From: an uncultured Massilia sp.
GTDB lineage: Bacteria > Pseudomonadota > Gammaproteobacteria > Burkholderiales > Burkholderiaceae
Assembly (NCBI GenBank): GCA_946481275.1
Contig: CAMLMV010000001.1
Coordinates: forward strand, 372,001 to 436,000
Length of the DNA stretch: 64,000 bases
Reading direction: 5' to 3'
A program made the translations under genes and the position numbers. The notes under the pieces are model-generated. The model made no database searches. It was not told where the DNA came from and saw nothing but the letters and a program-made list of their open reading frames with translations. Below are positions 47,220 to 57,346 of the stretch, piece by piece. Each line of letters begins with the position of its first letter. Position 1 is the first letter of the stretch.

Positions 47220-48524
47220 TCAGGTGCCGTGCAGCGGCGCCGCGAGCAACCGGTCGATGCGGTTGCCGTCCATGTCGACGACTTCGAACCGCCAGCCTTC
47301 CCAGTCCAGCCTGTCGCCCGCGCGCGGGATCACGGCCAGCTGGTACAGCATGAAGCCGGCGAGCGTGTGGTAGGCGCCGCTGTCCTCGTCGGGGAAGTCG
47401 ATGTCGGCGCCCGTGAGATAGCGGAAGCGGTCGAGCACCATGCCGCCGTCGACGAACCAGCTGCCGTCCTCGCGCCGGACGGCATCCGGCTGGCCGTGGT
47501 CGCTCGTGGGCGTGACCTCGCCGACGAGCGCGCTCATCACGTCCGTCAAGGTGATCATCCCCTGGATGTCGCCGTATTCGTCCACGATCATCGCCAGTTC
47601 CGCGCGGTGATGCTTCAGTTGCTCGAGCAGGTCGATGGCACTGCTCGATTCCGGCAGGTACAGGATCGGTTCGAGGGCCGCTTCGATGTCGATGCCGGCC
47701 AGCGATTGCGTGCGGATCGCCTGGCCGAACAGGTTGCGCGCGCGTACGACGCCGAGCACCTGCGAGCGGTCGCCGCGGTACACGGGGAAACGGCTGTACG
47801 GCGATTCCGCGATGCGCGCGAGGTTCCGTTCGAGCGGCTGGTCGAGGTCGAGGTATTCCAGGTCGACCCGGGGCGTCATCAGTGCGCGCAGATGCCAGTC
47901 GTCGAGCCGCAGGGCGCGCGCGGCGATGTCGTATTCCGCCTTCTCGAACACGCCCGCGTCCGTGCTTTCCTTGATCATGCCCGTCACGTCTTCCTCGGTC
48001 GGCGTCTCGTCCTTGTGGCGGTGCATGCCGAGCAGGCGCATGATGCCGTCCGTCGTCATCGCGAGCAGCCGCACGAACGGATGCGCAAGGCGCGCCATGA
48101 ATAGCAGCGGCCGCGCGATCGTGGCCGCCATCGTTTCGGGATACAGGATCGCGATGCGCTTGGGTACCAGTTCGCCCAGCACGATGGAGAAAAACGTGAT
48201 GCCGGCCACGACGATCGCCAGCGCGACGGGCCGCGCATAGCCGTCCGGCACGCCCATGTTCGCGAGCGCCGGCGTCAGGCGCGCCGTCAGCGACGCTTCG
48301 CCGAACGCGCCGTTGAAGATGCCGATGAGGGTGATGCCCACCTGCACGGTGGAGAGGAAGCGGCTCGGATCGTCGTGCAGGTCGAGCGCGGTGCCGGCGC
48401 CGCGCCGGCCTTCGCCGGCCATCTTTTCCAGGCGCAGGCGCTTGGCGGAAACGACGGCGAGCTCCGACATGGAGAACACGCCGTTGAGCAGGATGAGGGC
48501 GAGGATGATGACGATGTCGACCAT
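47220..48524 (-). CDS. CNNM/CBS-domain protein of the HlyC/CorC (TlyC) family
   Basis: This 434-residue protein has an N-terminal CNNM/DUF21 membrane domain (MSELAVVSAKRLRLEKMA, TVQVGITLIGIFNGAFGE, LGELVPKRIAI), two CBS domains (ALMTPRVDLEYLDLD and LAMIVDEYGDIQGMITLTD) and a C-terminal CorC/HlyC transporter-associated domain. Family members are linked to Mg2+ or Co2+ efflux and resistance; the haemolysin label is historical. All regions are intact and the length is typical. It appears to be monocistronic. Confidence 0.9.
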   Translation of the reverse strand: MVDIVIILALILLNGVFSMSELAVVSAKRLRLEKMAGEGRRGAGTALDLHDDPSRFLSTVQVGITLIGIFNGAFGEASLTARLTPALANMGVPDGYARPVALAIVVAGITFFSIVLGELVPKRIAILYPETMAATIARPLLFMARLAHPFVRLLAMTTDGIMRLLGMHRHKDETPTEEDVTGMIKESTDAGVFEKAEYDIAARALRLDDWHLRALMTPRVDLEYLDLDQPLERNLARIAESPYSRFPVYRGDRSQVLGVVRARNLFGQAIRTQSLAGIDIEAALEPILYLPESSSAIDLLEQLKHHRAELAMIVDEYGDIQGMITLTDVMSALVGEVTPTSDHGQPDAVRREDGSWFVDGGMVLDRFRYLTGADIDFPDEDSGAYHTLAGFMLYQLAVIPRAGDRLDWEGWRFEVVDMDGNRIDRLLAAPLHGT

Positions 48525-48595
48525 GCGATTCTCATATGAGCCGGTTGGGGCTCATGATCGCATGAGGGAATCGTGTGAAGTCGCACAGAAGCCGG

Positions 48596-49900
48596 TCAGG
48601 GCTTTGCCGGATTGAAATGCTTCGCCATCCCCGCCCAGCAGTCCTGGTAATGACCCTGCAACTGCGGCGACTGCAGCGCCCAGGACGTCGCCACCAGCGG
48701 GTTGCGCGTCTCGAACATGAACGCCATCGTGTCCGTGACCTTGTGCGGCCGGCTCGTGTCCGCGCTGCTGGCCTTGTCGAACGTGGCCGCGTCCGGGCCG
48801 TGGCCGCTCATGCAGTTGTGCAGGCTCGCGCCGCCGGGGACGAAGCCTTCCGCCTTCGCATCGTAGGCGCCGTGCACGAGGCCCATGAATTCGCTTGCGA
48901 CATTGCGGTGGAACCAGGGTGGGCGGAACGTGTCCTCGCCGGCCAGCCAGCGGGGCGGGAAGATCACGAAGTCCAGCGTGTCGACGCCGGGCGTGTCCGA
49001 CGGCGCCTGCAGCACGAGGAAGATCGACGGGTCCGGGTGGTCGTAGCTGATCGAGCCGATCGTGTTGAAGTGGCGCAGGTCGTATTTATAGGGCGCGTAG
49101 TTGCCGTGCCAGGCGACGACGTCCAGCGGCGAGTGCCGGATGCTGGCCCGCCACAGGTTGCCGCCGAATTTCGCGACCAGTTCGAAATCGCCCTCGACGT
49201 CTTCGTAGCGGGCGACGGGCGTCAGGAAATCGCGCGGATTGGCGAGGCCGTTCGAGCCGATCGGGCCCAGGTCCGGCAGGCGCAGCAGCGCGCCGAAGTT
49301 CTCGCAGACATAGCCCCGCGCCTCGCCGTCCGGCAGGTCGACGGTAAAACGCACGCCGCGCGGGATCACGGCGATTTCCTGCGGCTCGACGTCGACGAGG
49401 CCGAATTCCGTGGCGATGGCCAGGCGCCCCTGCTGCGGCACGACCAGCAGCTCGCCGTCGGCCGAATAGAAATATCGCCCGCGCATGGACCGGTTTGCGG
49501 CATAGAGATGAATCGCGCAACCGGACATCGCGCCGGGCGAGCCGTTGCCGGCCATCGTCACGAGGCCGTCGATGAAGTCGGTGGGCGCGTCCGGCATGGG
49601 CAGCGGGCTCCAGCGCATCTGGTTCGGCGAGGCGGCCATGCCGTCGAAGCTTGCCGCGATGCGGCCGTTGCCTGATGGCTCGAACGTCCCGTGCATGGCG
49701 GCGGGGCGGATGCGGTACAGCCACGAGCGGCGGTTGTGGCTGCGCGGCGCCGTGAACGCCGTACCGGACAATTGTTCCGCGTACAGGCCATAAGCGACGC
49801 GCTGCGGCGAATTACGGTGCGCCGGCAGGGCGCCGGGCAGGGCTTCCGTCGCGAATTCGTTGGCGAAGCCGGACATGTAGCCGTCAATCGAAGCAGTCAA
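48596..49900 (-). CDS. hmgA: Homogentisate 1,2-dioxygenase
   Basis: This 434-residue iron enzyme opens the ring of homogentisate in tyrosine and phenylalanine breakdown. N-terminal [19 protein letters not shown] and [14 protein letters not shown] are family hallmarks; iron ligands fall in [18 protein letters not shown] (His and Glu) and [14 protein letters not shown] (His). It is divergent from the LysR gene, with hppD beyond; the next enzymes of the pathway (fumarylacetoacetase, maleylacetoacetate isomerase) are not in the window. Confidence 0.95.
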   Translation of the reverse strand: MTASIDGYMSGFANEFATEALPGALPAHRNSPQRVAYGLYAEQLSGTAFTAPRSHNRRSWLYRIRPAAMHGTFEPSGNGRIAASFDGMAASPNQMRWSPLPMPDAPTDFIDGLVTMAGNGSPGAMSGCAIHLYAANRSMRGRYFYSADGELLVVPQQGRLAIATEFGLVDVEPQEIAVIPRGVRFTVDLPDGEARGYVCENFGALLRLPDLGPIGSNGLANPRDFLTPVARYEDVEGDFELVAKFGGNLWRASIRHSPLDVVAWHGNYAPYKYDLRHFNTIGSISYDHPDPSIFLVLQAPSDTPGVDTLDFVIFPPRWLAGEDTFRPPWFHRNVASEFMGLVHGAYDAKAEGFVPGGASLHNCMSGHGPDAATFDKASSADTSRPHKVTDTMAFMFETRNPLVATSWALQSPQLQGHYQDCWAGMAKHFNPAKP

Positions 49901-50012
49901 GGGTCTCTCCAGGATGCGTGGTGTTTATGACACTGTAGAGGACTGACGCGAGTTTTACGAGATGAATACAAAAATGTAGACTATTTAGAACGTCAATAAC
50001 ACTATCTCGCGC

Positions 50013-50918
50013 ATGATCGAACCCTCTAGCATCGACCTGAATCTGTTATCGGTATTTCAGGAGGTCTACCGCGAACGCCAGATTTCGGCCGCCGCGCGCC
50101 GTCTGGGCCTGACGCAATCGGCCGTGAGCAATGCGCTGGCCCGGCTGCGCCGCACGTTCGGCGACGAGCTGTTCGTACGCACCGCGTACGGCATGCAGCC
50201 CACGCCGCTCGCGCAGCAGATGGCCGAGCCGATTGGCGCCGCGATGGCCCAGGTGGCGCTGGCCCTGTCGCAGCGCAGCCGCTTCGACCCGGCCACGAGC
50301 GGGCGCCGCTTCACGCTGGCGATGACGGACGTGGGCGAGGTGTACTTCATGCCGGTGCTGATCGAGCGCTGCCGCACGGTCGCCCCGAACGTGGAGATCG
50401 CGTCGATCCGCGCGAACGGCCTGACCCTGAAGGACGACATGGAGACGGGCAGGGTGGACGTGGCGATCGGCGCGTTCGAGGACGTGTCGGAAGCGCTGTA
50501 CCACCGCGCGCTGTTCCGGCAGCCGTTCGTCAGCATGTTCCGCAAGGACCATCCGCTGGCGAAGGGCAAGGTGGACCTGGAACGGTTCGTGGCGGCGCCG
50601 CACCTGATCGTCGATGCGGCGCAGAGCCCTTACGACCGCATCAATGGATTACTGGAAAAGGCCGGGGTGACGGCCGGCGCGCGGTTCCGGGTGCCGCATT
50701 TCACCGCGGTGCCGTACATCGTCAGCACGAGCGAGCTGGTGGTGACGGTGCCGCAGAAACTGGCCGAAAGCGCGGCAAGCCCGTTCGGCCTGAAGTGGAT
50801 CGAGCCGCCGCTCGCCCTGCCGACGTTGCAGACCAGCGTCTTCTGGCACCGGCGCTTCAACCACGATCCCGGCATCCAGTGGCTGCGGGGACTGATTGCC
50901 GACGTGTTCGCGGAATGA
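50013..50918 (+). CDS. LysR family transcriptional regulator, probably of homogentisate/4-hydroxyphenylpyruvate genes
   Basis: This 301-residue regulator has the N-terminal winged helix (LNLLSVFQEVYRERQISAAARRLGLTQSAVSNALARLR, residues 8-45) and a type-2 periplasmic-binding effector domain. It lies between and in opposite orientation to hmgA and directly upstream of hppD, a placement that strongly suggests control of tyrosine catabolism, with a pathway intermediate as likely inducer. The 112-base gap to hmgA should hold its binding site; I could not single out one T-N11-A box. Confidence 0.9.
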   Translation: MIEPSSIDLNLLSVFQEVYRERQISAAARRLGLTQSAVSNALARLRRTFGDELFVRTAYGMQPTPLAQQMAEPIGAAMAQVALALSQRSRFDPATSGRRFTLAMTDVGEVYFMPVLIERCRTVAPNVEIASIRANGLTLKDDMETGRVDVAIGAFEDVSEALYHRALFRQPFVSMFRKDHPLAKGKVDLERFVAAPHLIVDAAQSPYDRINGLLEKAGVTAGARFRVPHFTAVPYIVSTSELVVTVPQKLAESAASPFGLKWIEPPLALPTLQTSVFWHRRFNHDPGIQWLRGLIADVFAE

Positions 50919-50970
50919 CAGGCGAACGCGCCGGGAGGCGCGAACATTTTAATGAAAAGAGGAATAGACA

Positions 50971-52050
50971 ATGGCCGACCTGTTTGACAATCCGATGGGG
51001 CTGATGGGCTTCGAATTCGTGGAATTCGCCTCGCCCACCCCGGGCGTGCTGGAGCCCGTCTTCGAAGCGCTGGGCTTCACCAAAGTGGCCGTGCACCGCT
51101 CGAAGGACGTCGTGCTGTACCGCCAGGGCGACATCAACTTCATCGTCAACAACGAGCCGAAGAGCGTCGCCTACTACTTCGCGGCCGAACACGGCCCGTC
51201 GGCATGCGGCATGGCCTTCCGCGTCCAGAACGCCCATAAGGCCTACGCCCGCGCCCTGGAGCTGGGCGCCCAGCCGATGGACATCCCGACCGGCCCGATG
51301 GAGCTGCGCCTGCCCGCCATCAAGGGCATCGGCGGCGCGCCGCTGTACCTGATCGACCGTTTCGAAGACGGTAAATCGATCTACGACATCGACTTCGAAT
51401 GGATCGAGGGCACCGAGCGCCACCCCGCGGGCCACGGCCTGAAGCTCATCGACCACCTCACGCACAACGTCTACCGCGGCCGCATGTCGTACTGGGCCAG
51501 CTTCTACGAGAAGCTGTTCAACTTCCGCGAGATCCGCTACTTCGACATCAAGGGCGAGTATACGGGCCTCACGTCGAAGGCGATGACGGCGCCTGACGGC
51601 AAGATCCGCATCCCGCTGAACGAGGAAGGCAAGGCGGGCGGCGGCCAGATCGAGGAATTCCTGCTCAAGTACAACGGCGAAGGCATCCAGCACATCGCGC
51701 TGCTGACCGACGACATCTTCGTCACCGTCGACGGCCTGCGCGCTGCCGGCGTGCCGCTGATGACCGCGCCGCCGGCCACGTACTACGAGATGCTGGAAAC
51801 CCGCCTGCCGGGCCACGGCCAGGACGTCGAGGCGCTGAAGGCGCGCGGATTGCTGGTCGACGGCACGACCGAGGGCGGCACGCAGCGCCTGCTGCTGCAG
51901 ATCTTCTCGGAGACGCAGCTGGGTCCCGTGTTCTTCGAATTCATTCAGCGCAAGGGCGACGAGGGCTTTGGCGAAGGTAACTTCAAGGCGTTGTTCGAGT
52001 CGATCGAGCGTGACCAGTTGCGCCGTGGGGCGTTGAAAACCGCGGCATAA
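50971..52050 (+). CDS. hppD: 4-hydroxyphenylpyruvate dioxygenase
   Basis: This 359-residue non-haem iron enzyme converts 4-hydroxyphenylpyruvate to homogentisate, the substrate of HmgA. The two vicinal-oxygen-chelate halves are visible; iron ligands are His in IDHLTHNV, His in GIQHIALL and Glu in FFEFIQRKG, and the C-terminal gate helix ([18 protein letters not shown]) is complete. GAGGAA precedes the ATG. It is 52 bases downstream of the LysR gene and probably co-transcribed with it or independently controlled by it. Confidence 0.95.
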   Translation: MADLFDNPMGLMGFEFVEFASPTPGVLEPVFEALGFTKVAVHRSKDVVLYRQGDINFIVNNEPKSVAYYFAAEHGPSACGMAFRVQNAHKAYARALELGAQPMDIPTGPMELRLPAIKGIGGAPLYLIDRFEDGKSIYDIDFEWIEGTERHPAGHGLKLIDHLTHNVYRGRMSYWASFYEKLFNFREIRYFDIKGEYTGLTSKAMTAPDGKIRIPLNEEGKAGGGQIEEFLLKYNGEGIQHIALLTDDIFVTVDGLRAAGVPLMTAPPATYYEMLETRLPGHGQDVEALKARGLLVDGTTEGGTQRLLLQIFSETQLGPVFFEFIQRKGDEGFGEGNFKALFESIERDQLRRGALKTAA

Positions 52051-52288
52051 GCCGGCGGGGTGGGCGGCCGGACCGTCCACCCCGATAAATCCCAATCTTT
52101 TCAAGGTGTTAAGCGATTTTTTGCGAACACCTGTGCACTTCATTTCCAGACAATTATCTGAGTGTTGCGTGCACGTCTCATTCTCCCGTTTCCCGCAGAT
52201 TTTCTCATCGGTTTGTAACCAAAAGCCACAAGCTGGGCACTAGAATTTCCGTACGGCATCAATACCTACTGAAATTCAAGCACAAACC

Positions 52289-53059
52289 ATGACTAACCGG
52301 CGCCTTGCCCCGTTTACCTTCCTGCTGCTGGCCACGGCCCCATTCGCACACGCCGACGAGCCCGACGCCCCGCTGAGCGCGACCGTCTCCGTCAGCTCAC
52401 AATACGTGTCGCGCGGCATCCGCCAGACGTGGGGCGGGCCGGCAGCGATGGCCGGCGTCGACTACGCGCATCCGGGCGGCTGGTCGGCCGGCACGTCCGT
52501 CATCAACGTCAGCGACAAATTCATCGAGAACGGCACCGTGGAATGGGACCTGTACGGCGGCTACAGCGGCAGCGCAGGCCCGGTCGGCTGGTCGGCGATG
52601 GTGTACTGGTACAAATACCCGGGTGCGCGCATCAGCGCGACGGACACGTCGTTCGACTACGGCGAACTGTCCGCCGGCTTCACCTGGAAGACGCTGTATG
52701 CCCGCTACAACTACACGTTCAGCCGCGACTTCTTCGGCATCACGAATGCCCGCGGCACCGGCTACCTGGACGTCGGCGCCGACCAGCCGCTGACCAGGTC
52801 GCTCACCCTGAACCTGCACGCCGGCGACGGCCGCGTGGCCGGCAGGGGCAACGGCATCTGGGACTGGCGCGACCTGAAGGCCGGCCTGACCCACAAGCTC
52901 GAAGACGGCTGGAGCGTCGCCCTGAACTACACCCGCGCGATCGGTGGTGCCGGCGTCTACAGCAGCTACACGACGGGCGTGCCGCGCGCCGACGGCCGCC
53001 TGGCCGTGTCGAACGTCGCGCGCCGCGCCGTCGTGCTGTCGCTGACCCGCAAATTCTGA
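52289..53059 (+). CDS. TorF-family putative outer-membrane porin (Gcw_chp domain)
   Basis: This 256-residue protein has a signal peptide ([12 protein letters not shown]) and a predicted 10- to 12-strand barrel ending in LSLTRKF with a terminal Phe. [23 protein letters not shown] is the hallmark of the Gcw_chp/TIGR02001 family common in proteobacteria. The function is not established; TorF-type proteins are considered porins. The chemoreceptor gene begins 14 bases after its stop, suggesting co-expression. Upstream (52051-52288) is non-coding and AT-richer, holding its promoter. Confidence 0.87.
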   Translation: MTNRRLAPFTFLLLATAPFAHADEPDAPLSATVSVSSQYVSRGIRQTWGGPAAMAGVDYAHPGGWSAGTSVINVSDKFIENGTVEWDLYGGYSGSAGPVGWSAMVYWYKYPGARISATDTSFDYGELSAGFTWKTLYARYNYTFSRDFFGITNARGTGYLDVGADQPLTRSLTLNLHAGDGRVAGRGNGIWDWRDLKAGLTHKLEDGWSVALNYTRAIGGAGVYSSYTTGVPRADGRLAVSNVARRAVVLSLTRKF

Positions 53060-53073
53060 ATCGAGGAGAAACA

Positions 53074-55074
53074 ATGCGTCGCACCCCCCTGTCGTCTTTC
53101 TCGCTGACCGCGAAGATCTGCGCCACGGCCACCACGCTCGTCGTGCTGAGCCTCGCGGTCACCTCCGCCGTCATCGCCGTGCGCAGCAGCGACACGGCCG
53201 AGGACGCGAGCATGCACCAGGCCCGCACGTCCGCGCGCGAAGCGGCTGCCGCCGTGCAGGCGCAGATCGGCACGAAGCTGGGCGCCGTCACCAGCCTCGC
53301 CGCCGGCATGAGCGCGCTGCGCGAAGCGGACATCGCGCCGTCGCGGCCGCAGATCGCCGCCTTCACGCAGGCGACGGTGCGCAGCTCGGACGACTTCATC
53401 GGCGGCGCCGTGACGTTCGAACCGGATGCGCTGGACGGCAAGGACGCCGACTACGCCGGCAAGGGGCCCGAATACGATGCGTCCGGCCGCTACATGCCGT
53501 ACTACACCCGCAACGCGGACGGCACCATGCACGTGGAGCCGATCGTGTGGCCCACCACGCCGGGCGCCAACGACTGGTACGACATCCCCAAGGCCACGCG
53601 CAAGGTGTTCTTCACGGAGCCGTACTCGTATCCCGTCAACGGCAAGGACATCATGCTGGCGTCGCTCGTGGCGCCGATCCTCGTCAAGGGCGAGTTCCGC
53701 GGCACGGCCAGCGCCGACTTCCAGCTCACGCACCTGGGCGAGATCCTCGGCAAGATCAGGGTCGTCGAAGGTGGCCGGCTGGCGCTCGTCTCGAACGGCG
53801 GCCTGTATGCGAGCCACCCGGACGCGAGCAGGAACGGCAAGAAAGCCGACGACCTGCCGCCGGCGGCCCTGGCGGCCGTGCGCGCCGGTGAGACCTATGA
53901 ATACGTCGACCCGGCCGGCATCGTACACCTGCTGCAGCCGCTGCGCCTGCACCCGGACATCGCGCCGTGGGCCATCAAACTGTCGTTCCCGCACGCCGTC
54001 GCGACGGCCAGCGCACGCCAGCTGATGGGCTATTCCCTGTTCGCGTCGCTGGTCTGCGCCATCGTGGCCGCCATCGTGATGGTCACCGTGCAGCGCCGCC
54101 TGACCCGCCCGCTACGCGTCCTGGGCGCCACCATGACGGACCTCGCGAGCGGCAACGCCGACCTGAACGCCCGCCTGGAAGCGAAGGGTCGCGACGAACT
54201 GGCGCTGATCGCCGCCGGCTTCAACGGCTTCGTCACCAAGATCCAGCAGGTGCTGGTGCAGGTGCGCGAGAGCGCCGGCAGCGTCGCCGCCGCGAGCGTC
54301 GAAATCAGCCAGGGCAACATGGACCTCTCGGGCCGCACCGAGCAGCAGGCCGGCGCGCTGGAAGAAACCGCGGCGTCGATGGAGCAGCTGACGTCGACCG
54401 TCAAGCAGAACGCCGACAATGCGCGCCAGGCCAACCAGCTCGCCCTGTCCGCATCGGAGACGGCCCGCCGCGGCGGCGCCGTCGTGGCCGAAGTCGTCGA
54501 GACGATGGCCGCGATCGACACGGCGTCGCGCAAGGTCGTCGACATCATCGGGGTCATCGACAGCATCGCGTTCCAGACCAACATCCTCGCGCTGAACGCG
54601 GCCGTCGAAGCGGCGCGCGCCGGCGAGCAGGGCCGCGGCTTCGCCGTCGTCGCGTCGGAAGTGCGGGCACTGGCCCAGCGCAGCGCGGCCGCCGCGAAGG
54701 AGATCAAGGCACTGATCGGCGACGCTTCCGGCAAGGTGGAGGCGGGCAGCGCGCTCGTGCAGGATGCGGGCCGCACGATGGCCGACGTCGTGTCCAGCGT
54801 GCGCCACGTGAGCGACATCGTGGCCGAGATCTCGGCCGCCAGCGCGGAGCAGAGCACGGGCATCGGCCAGGTCAACCAGGCCATCGTGCAGATGGACGGC
54901 ACGACGCAGCAGAACGCGGCCCTCGTCGAAGAGGCGGCCGCCGCGGCGGACAGCCTGCAGCAGCAGGCCGACCTGCTCGTGTCGCTGGTGGGCCAGTTCA
55001 GGCTCGAGGGCGCGGCCCCGGTGCGCACGGCCGTTGCCGCGCGGGCCCCGGTGAAGGCGCTGGCCGCCGCGTAA
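53074..55074 (+). CDS. Methyl-accepting chemotaxis protein with double-Cache sensor
   Basis: This 666-residue transmembrane chemoreceptor has a first membrane helix at about 13-33 and a periplasmic double-Cache domain (about 45-300) with [20 protein letters not shown] and [17 protein letters not shown] second helix at about 310-333, a HAMP domain, and the long signalling coil with the hairpin tip RNG-region ([38 protein letters not shown]) follow. Double-Cache domains bind amino acids or organic acids. The C-terminus (PVKALAAA) lacks a CheR-docking pentapeptide. GAGGAGA precedes the ATG at 53074. Confidence 0.93.
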   Translation: MRRTPLSSFSLTAKICATATTLVVLSLAVTSAVIAVRSSDTAEDASMHQARTSAREAAAAVQAQIGTKLGAVTSLAAGMSALREADIAPSRPQIAAFTQATVRSSDDFIGGAVTFEPDALDGKDADYAGKGPEYDASGRYMPYYTRNADGTMHVEPIVWPTTPGANDWYDIPKATRKVFFTEPYSYPVNGKDIMLASLVAPILVKGEFRGTASADFQLTHLGEILGKIRVVEGGRLALVSNGGLYASHPDASRNGKKADDLPPAALAAVRAGETYEYVDPAGIVHLLQPLRLHPDIAPWAIKLSFPHAVATASARQLMGYSLFASLVCAIVAAIVMVTVQRRLTRPLRVLGATMTDLASGNADLNARLEAKGRDELALIAAGFNGFVTKIQQVLVQVRESAGSVAAASVEISQGNMDLSGRTEQQAGALEETAASMEQLTSTVKQNADNARQANQLALSASETARRGGAVVAEVVETMAAIDTASRKVVDIIGVIDSIAFQTNILALNAAVEAARAGEQGRGFAVVASEVRALAQRSAAAAKEIKALIGDASGKVEAGSALVQDAGRTMADVVSSVRHVSDIVAEISAASAEQSTGIGQVNQAIVQMDGTTQQNAALVEEAAAAADSLQQQADLLVSLVGQFRLEGAAPVRTAVAARAPVKALAAA

Positions 55075-55220
55075 GCCGCGACGCGGGCGACCATGTGTAC
55101 ACCGTACACGCGCGCGAGCTGCCGGCCGTGCCGCAGCGCAGGACGACGCTGAACCACGTGTCTGTCACGCCGCTGAGCCGGGTGCTATCCTTCGGGGGAC
55201 GCATCTGAGAAGGAGGTCGC

Positions 55221-55583
55221 TTGCTGCTCGCGTTTGCCGTATTGCTCGTTTTTCAGTGCCTGGGTGAGGGGCTCGTTTTCCTGCTTCGGCTACCGGTCCC
55301 CGGCCCGGTGGCCGGCATGCTGCTGTTGCTCGTGGCGCTCGTCGCGTTCCCGCGCCTGCACGACACCGTGGAGGCGGGCGCGAACGAGCTGCTGCGCCAT
55401 CTGTCGCTGCTGTTCGTGCCGGCCGGCGTGGGCATCATCGTGGCGGCGGCGAGCGGCAGCGGACACTGGCTCGCGATCTGCGCGGCCGTCGTCGGCAGCA
55501 CCTTGCTGACCCTTGCCGTGACGGCACTCGTGCTGCGGGCGCTCACGCCCGCCCACAGGAATGGGGAGGGCGGCGATGTTTGA
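55221..55583 (+). CDS. lrgA: CidA/LrgA family holin-like protein
   Basis: This 120-residue protein with four membrane segments has the family motif LPVPGPVAGMLLLL and LLRHLSLLFVPAGVGII. CidA/LrgA proteins influence murein hydrolase activity and cell lysis and, with LrgB, move small metabolites such as pyruvate or glycolate. The start is TTG at 55221, four bases after AGGAGG. Its stop overlaps the LrgB start by eight bases. No LytSR-type regulator is adjacent. Confidence 0.9.
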   Translation: MLLAFAVLLVFQCLGEGLVFLLRLPVPGPVAGMLLLLVALVAFPRLHDTVEAGANELLRHLSLLFVPAGVGIIVAAASGSGHWLAICAAVVGSTLLTLAVTALVLRALTPAHRNGEGGDV

Positions 55584-56316
55584 GTTCGACCAACTGACCC
55601 ACTTCTGGGTCTACCTGTCCGCGTCGCCGCTGCTGGGCCTCACGGTCACCCTGTGCGCGTACGTGTTCGCGCAATGGGTGTATGCGCGCTGCGGTTTTTC
55701 ACCGCTGGCCAATCCCGTCGCCATTGCGATCGCCCTCGTGAGCCTCGTGCTGGCGGCCAGCGGCATGTCGTACCAACGCTATTTCGCGGGCGCGCAGTTC
55801 GTCCACTTCCTGCTCGGTCCCGCCACCGTCGCCCTGGCCGTGCCGCTCGCGCGCCAGATGCCGCGCCTGCGCCGCAGCCTGTTCCCGCTCGCGTGCGCGC
55901 TGCTGTCCGGGTGCGTGACGGCCATCGTCAGCGCCGTCGGCATCGCCGTGCTGATGGGCGCCTCGCCCGAGCTGGCGCGCTCGCTGGGCCCGAAATCGGC
56001 CACGACGCCCATCGCGATGGCCGTGTCGGAACACCTGGGCGGCTTGCCGGCGCTGACGGCCGTCCTCGTGATCGGCACCGGCATCTTCGGCGCCGTCACG
56101 GCACGCTTCCTGATGAACGCCCTGCGCATCGACTCGCATGCGGCGCGCGGCCTTGCGCTGGGTGTCGCGTCGCACGGCATCGGCACGGCGCGCGCGTTCC
56201 AGGTGAGTCCGGAAATGGGTGCTTATGCGGGGCTCGGCATGGGGATCAACGGCGTGCTGACGGCATTGCTCGCGCCGTGGCTCGTGCCCTTGCTGCTGCG
56301 CTGGATGGGTCAATAA
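55576..56316 (+). CDS. lrgB: CidB/LrgB family membrane protein
   Basis: This 246-residue membrane protein is the partner of LrgA. Family motifs are FLLGPATVALAVPLARQ, ARSLGPKSATTPIAMAVSEHLGG and LGVASHGIGTARAFQ. The ATG at 55576 lies inside the lrgA end (eight-base overlap), with a G-rich ribosome site. Plant and bacterial homologues transport glycolate, glycerate or pyruvate; a role in overflow metabolism or lysis is possible here. A terminator follows within 40 bases. Confidence 0.9.
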   Translation: MFEFDQLTHFWVYLSASPLLGLTVTLCAYVFAQWVYARCGFSPLANPVAIAIALVSLVLAASGMSYQRYFAGAQFVHFLLGPATVALAVPLARQMPRLRRSLFPLACALLSGCVTAIVSAVGIAVLMGASPELARSLGPKSATTPIAMAVSEHLGGLPALTAVLVIGTGIFGAVTARFLMNALRIDSHAARGLALGVASHGIGTARAFQVSPEMGAYAGLGMGINGVLTALLAPWLVPLLLRWMGQ

Positions 56317-56352
56317 AGAAGCCCGCAACCACGCGCGGACGCGATTGCGGGC
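56312..56352 (-). terminator. Terminator for the hemerythrin gene (minus strand)
   Basis: GCCCGCAA (56321-56328) and TTGCGGGC (56345-56352) form an eight-pair stem. Read on the minus strand the stem is followed by TTCTTTATT, fitting a Rho-independent terminator for the gene at 56420. On the plus strand it lies just after lrgB but without a T-run. Confidence 0.65.
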
Positions 56353-56419
56353 GGGGCAGGCGCGCAGAACGCCGTGCCGGGGGAGCGCAGGCGGCTTGCG
56401 CCGCTGCGAAGAACTGGCT

Positions 56420-57004
56420 TTACGCGTGCGACGGCTTGCGCGTGAAGGCGCGCGCCGCGAACAGCGCGCTGGCCACGCCGACGACGATGGCGGCCGTGCT
56501 GCCCGAGAAGCCGACGGCCGTGTTGGCGGCGATCTTGCCGGCCTTCGGCGTCACCAGTTCCAGGCGGCGCTTCGTCATCTGCGCGCCCAGCTCGGAGAGG
56601 CGCTCGCGGCTCAGCGTCTGCTCGGCTTCCGGCAGCAGCACGGTTTCCTCGTCGGCCACATGGTGCTGCACGTCGCGCATCAGTTCGAACACGAGCTCGT
56701 CGTGGCGCGGCGACTTCGGATCGGTGCGGCGCAGCTCCGCGATGACGGCGCGCATCTCGTCATGTTCCGGCTCGCTCTTGTCCATGACCTTCTGGTCGTG
56801 GGCGCGCGGGCGCATGACGGGATAGAAGATTTCCTCTTCCAGGGTCGCGTGGATTTCCAGCGCGTCGCAGATCGTTTCGGCCAGCGCCTTCTTGACGCTG
56901 GGGCGCTTGTCGCGGGTGTACTGGTGGAACGTGACCATCACGTGCGAGTGATCGAAGCGGATCATGTCGGTGATGGAAGGACTCAGTTTTTTCAGGGAAA
57001 ACAT
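56420..57004 (-). CDS. Hemerythrin-domain protein with hydrophobic C-terminus
   Basis: This 194-residue protein carries a four-helix HHE di-iron domain: IRFDHSHVMVTFHQY, LEIHATLEEEIFYPVM, SEPEHDEMRAVI and DVQHHVADEETVLLP supply the His and Glu ligands. A hydrophobic stretch near 165-183 (STAAIVVGVASALFAARAF) could anchor it in the membrane. It may store or sense O2, NO or peroxide or repair iron centres. AGGAGA precedes the ATG. It is divergent from a manganese catalase, suggesting shared oxidative or general stress control. Confidence 0.87.
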   Translation of the reverse strand: MFSLKKLSPSITDMIRFDHSHVMVTFHQYTRDKRPSVKKALAETICDALEIHATLEEEIFYPVMRPRAHDQKVMDKSEPEHDEMRAVIAELRRTDPKSPRHDELVFELMRDVQHHVADEETVLLPEAEQTLSRERLSELGAQMTKRRLELVTPKAGKIAANTAVGFSGSTAAIVVGVASALFAARAFTRKPSHA

Positions 57005-57346
57005 GATCGTCTCCTGTTTGCTGTGGGGTAGCGATAGATGCATGTTAGTGCCGACGCTAGAGCTGCCGCGTAGGAGGGCACCGCACGGTTTTGTCGGCCG
57101 ATGACGCACGGGCTGTCCGGCCCAGACTGGCAATCTCTCGACTGTTTCCGCGTGTTCAGAATCTCACGAAACTCGACAGGATGTCGCCTCTACTCCTACA
57201 CAGACACGGCTTCGTTTCTGATTACTCGGCGCCCCAACGCTGCCAAGATGGCATCAACCGGTCGCGCTACGGCGCTTCCGTTTGTCCGCGCGGTAACGCA
57301 GGACGCGTTCCGCGCGGCCATCCAATCACACACTGGAGGAATGGGA
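57005..57346. other. Divergent promoter region between hemerythrin and Mn-catalase genes
   Basis: This 342-base stretch without a supportable gene contains both promoters. An open frame continuous with the catalase extends upstream through it, but the GGAGG site at 57335-57339 fixes the catalase start at 57347. I see no convincing palindrome or RNA element; a stress sigma-factor promoter is likely but not identifiable by eye. Confidence 0.5.

Noticed and set aside
55561..55575. ATG at 55561 as start of lrgB
   Set aside because: It would lengthen the lrgA overlap and has no ribosome site, while the ATG at 55576 follows GGGGAGGG.
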